A stretch of 5,937 bases of DNA from Nocardioides sp. (GTDB lineage Bacteria > Actinomycetota > Actinomycetes > Propionibacteriales > Nocardioidaceae), in the NCBI GenBank assembly GCA_023252065.1, contig JAHEXO010000064.1, positions 1-5,937 on the forward strand. Reading direction: 5' to 3'. A program made the position numbers and the translations under genes. This document shows positions 5,523 through 5,937 of this stretch, piece after piece (the first letter of the stretch is position 1; every line of letters begins with the position of its first letter). The notes beneath the pieces were generated by a model. That model ran no database searches and was not told the DNA's origin. It was given only the letters and a program-made list of their open reading frames with translations.

Positions 5523-5937
5523 TCAGCGGCGGCCGACGCCCCGGGCAGTCCAGCCGGCGGAGCGCCAGGTGTCGAGGTCGAGCGCGTTGCGGCCGTCGAA
5601 GAGCTGACGTCTGTGGACCACGCCGTCGAGATCGGCCGGGGTGAGGTCGCGGAACTCCCGCCACTCGGTCAGGTGCAGGACCAGGTCGGCGCCGCGGCAG
5701 GCCTCCACCGCGGAGTCGGCGTAGGTGAGTGTCGGGAACAGGGCGCGGGCCGTCTCGGTGGCCGCGGGGTCGTAGACCTGCACCCTGGCTCCCCGGAGGT
5801 GGAGCTGGCCGGCCACCGACAGGGCCGGTGAGTCGCGGACGTCGTCGCTGTCCGGCTTGAAGGCCACACCCCACACCGCGATCCGGGCGCCGGCCATCGT
5901 CCCGTCGGGCGACGACGCCTCCACCATCGACTGGGCG
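5523..5937 (-). CDS. UDP-glucose 6-dehydrogenase family, C-terminal part only (start beyond window)
   Basis: The 137 visible residues are the UDP-binding C-terminal domain of the UDP-glucose/GDP-mannose dehydrogenase family. The best match is UDP-glucose 6-dehydrogenase, which oxidises UDP-glucose to UDP-glucuronate with two NAD+ for capsule, exopolysaccharide or other glycan synthesis. Seen directly: ARIAVWGVAFKPDSDDVRDS, in which FKPDSDDVRDSPAL is the domain hallmark, then VYDP, the GADLVLHLTEW segment that often precedes EFR, and DGRNALD near the end. The frame stays open to the right edge (AQS precedes the first visible Met), so the NAD-binding and central domains with the catalytic Cys and Lys lie outside. 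It ends TGA at 5525-5523 and converges on the GH1 gene. A related nucleotide-sugar dehydrogenase of different specificity cannot be excluded. Confidence 0.9.
   Translation of the reverse strand, partial: AQSMVEASSPDGTMAGARIAVWGVAFKPDSDDVRDSPALSVAGQLHLRGARVQVYDPAATETARALFPTLTYADSAVEACRGADLVLHLTEWREFRDLTPADLDGVVHRRQLFDGRNALDLDTWRSAGWTARGVGRR

Overview
The window is very GC-rich, and codon third positions are almost all G or C. It is densely packed: every gap between genes is shorter than 60 bases, and no stretch over 300 bases lacks a gene. Gene content and codon use point to a high-GC actinobacterium, most plausibly Nocardioides or a relative in Propionibacteriales. This assignment is inference; no rRNA or other phylogenetic marker is present.

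Left block (1-3415). A leftward pair, a TetR-family regulator followed by an aerobic glycerol-3-phosphate dehydrogenase (glpD, cut by the left edge), is divergent from a rightward FAD-linked oxidase of the alkyldihydroxyacetonephosphate synthase (AGPS) type. From memory, the order GlpD - TetR - AGPS-like flavoprotein matches Mycobacterium tuberculosis Rv2249c (glpD1) - Rv2250c - Rv2251, so this looks like a conserved actinobacterial module around glycerol-3-phosphate, DHAP and possibly lipid synthesis. The two divergent start codons are only 17 bases apart. Both lie inside a near-perfect 29-bp palindrome, which is the obvious TetR operator and probably also carries both -10 elements, with little or no 5' leader on either transcript.

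Right block (3431-5468). A leftward pirin-family cupin protein with all four metal ligands is divergent from a rightward family 1 glycoside hydrolase (beta-glucosidase type) with both catalytic glutamates. Their proposed start codons are separated by one base, so the promoters of each must lie inside the other's coding sequence. A LacI-operator-like palindrome sits in the first codons of the pirin gene, 32-45 bases upstream of the hydrolase start.

Right edge (5523-5937). The C-terminal domain of a UDP-glucose 6-dehydrogenase-type enzyme reads leftward, and its start lies beyond the window. It converges on the hydrolase across a 54-bp gap containing a strong hairpin that could stop transcription from both sides.

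No tRNA, rRNA, CRISPR array, insertion sequence or attachment site was recognised. These are mostly familiar families. The most unusual part is the compact divergent control region at 1812-1840 and the still undefined role of the TetR/GlpD/AGPS-like module it controls.
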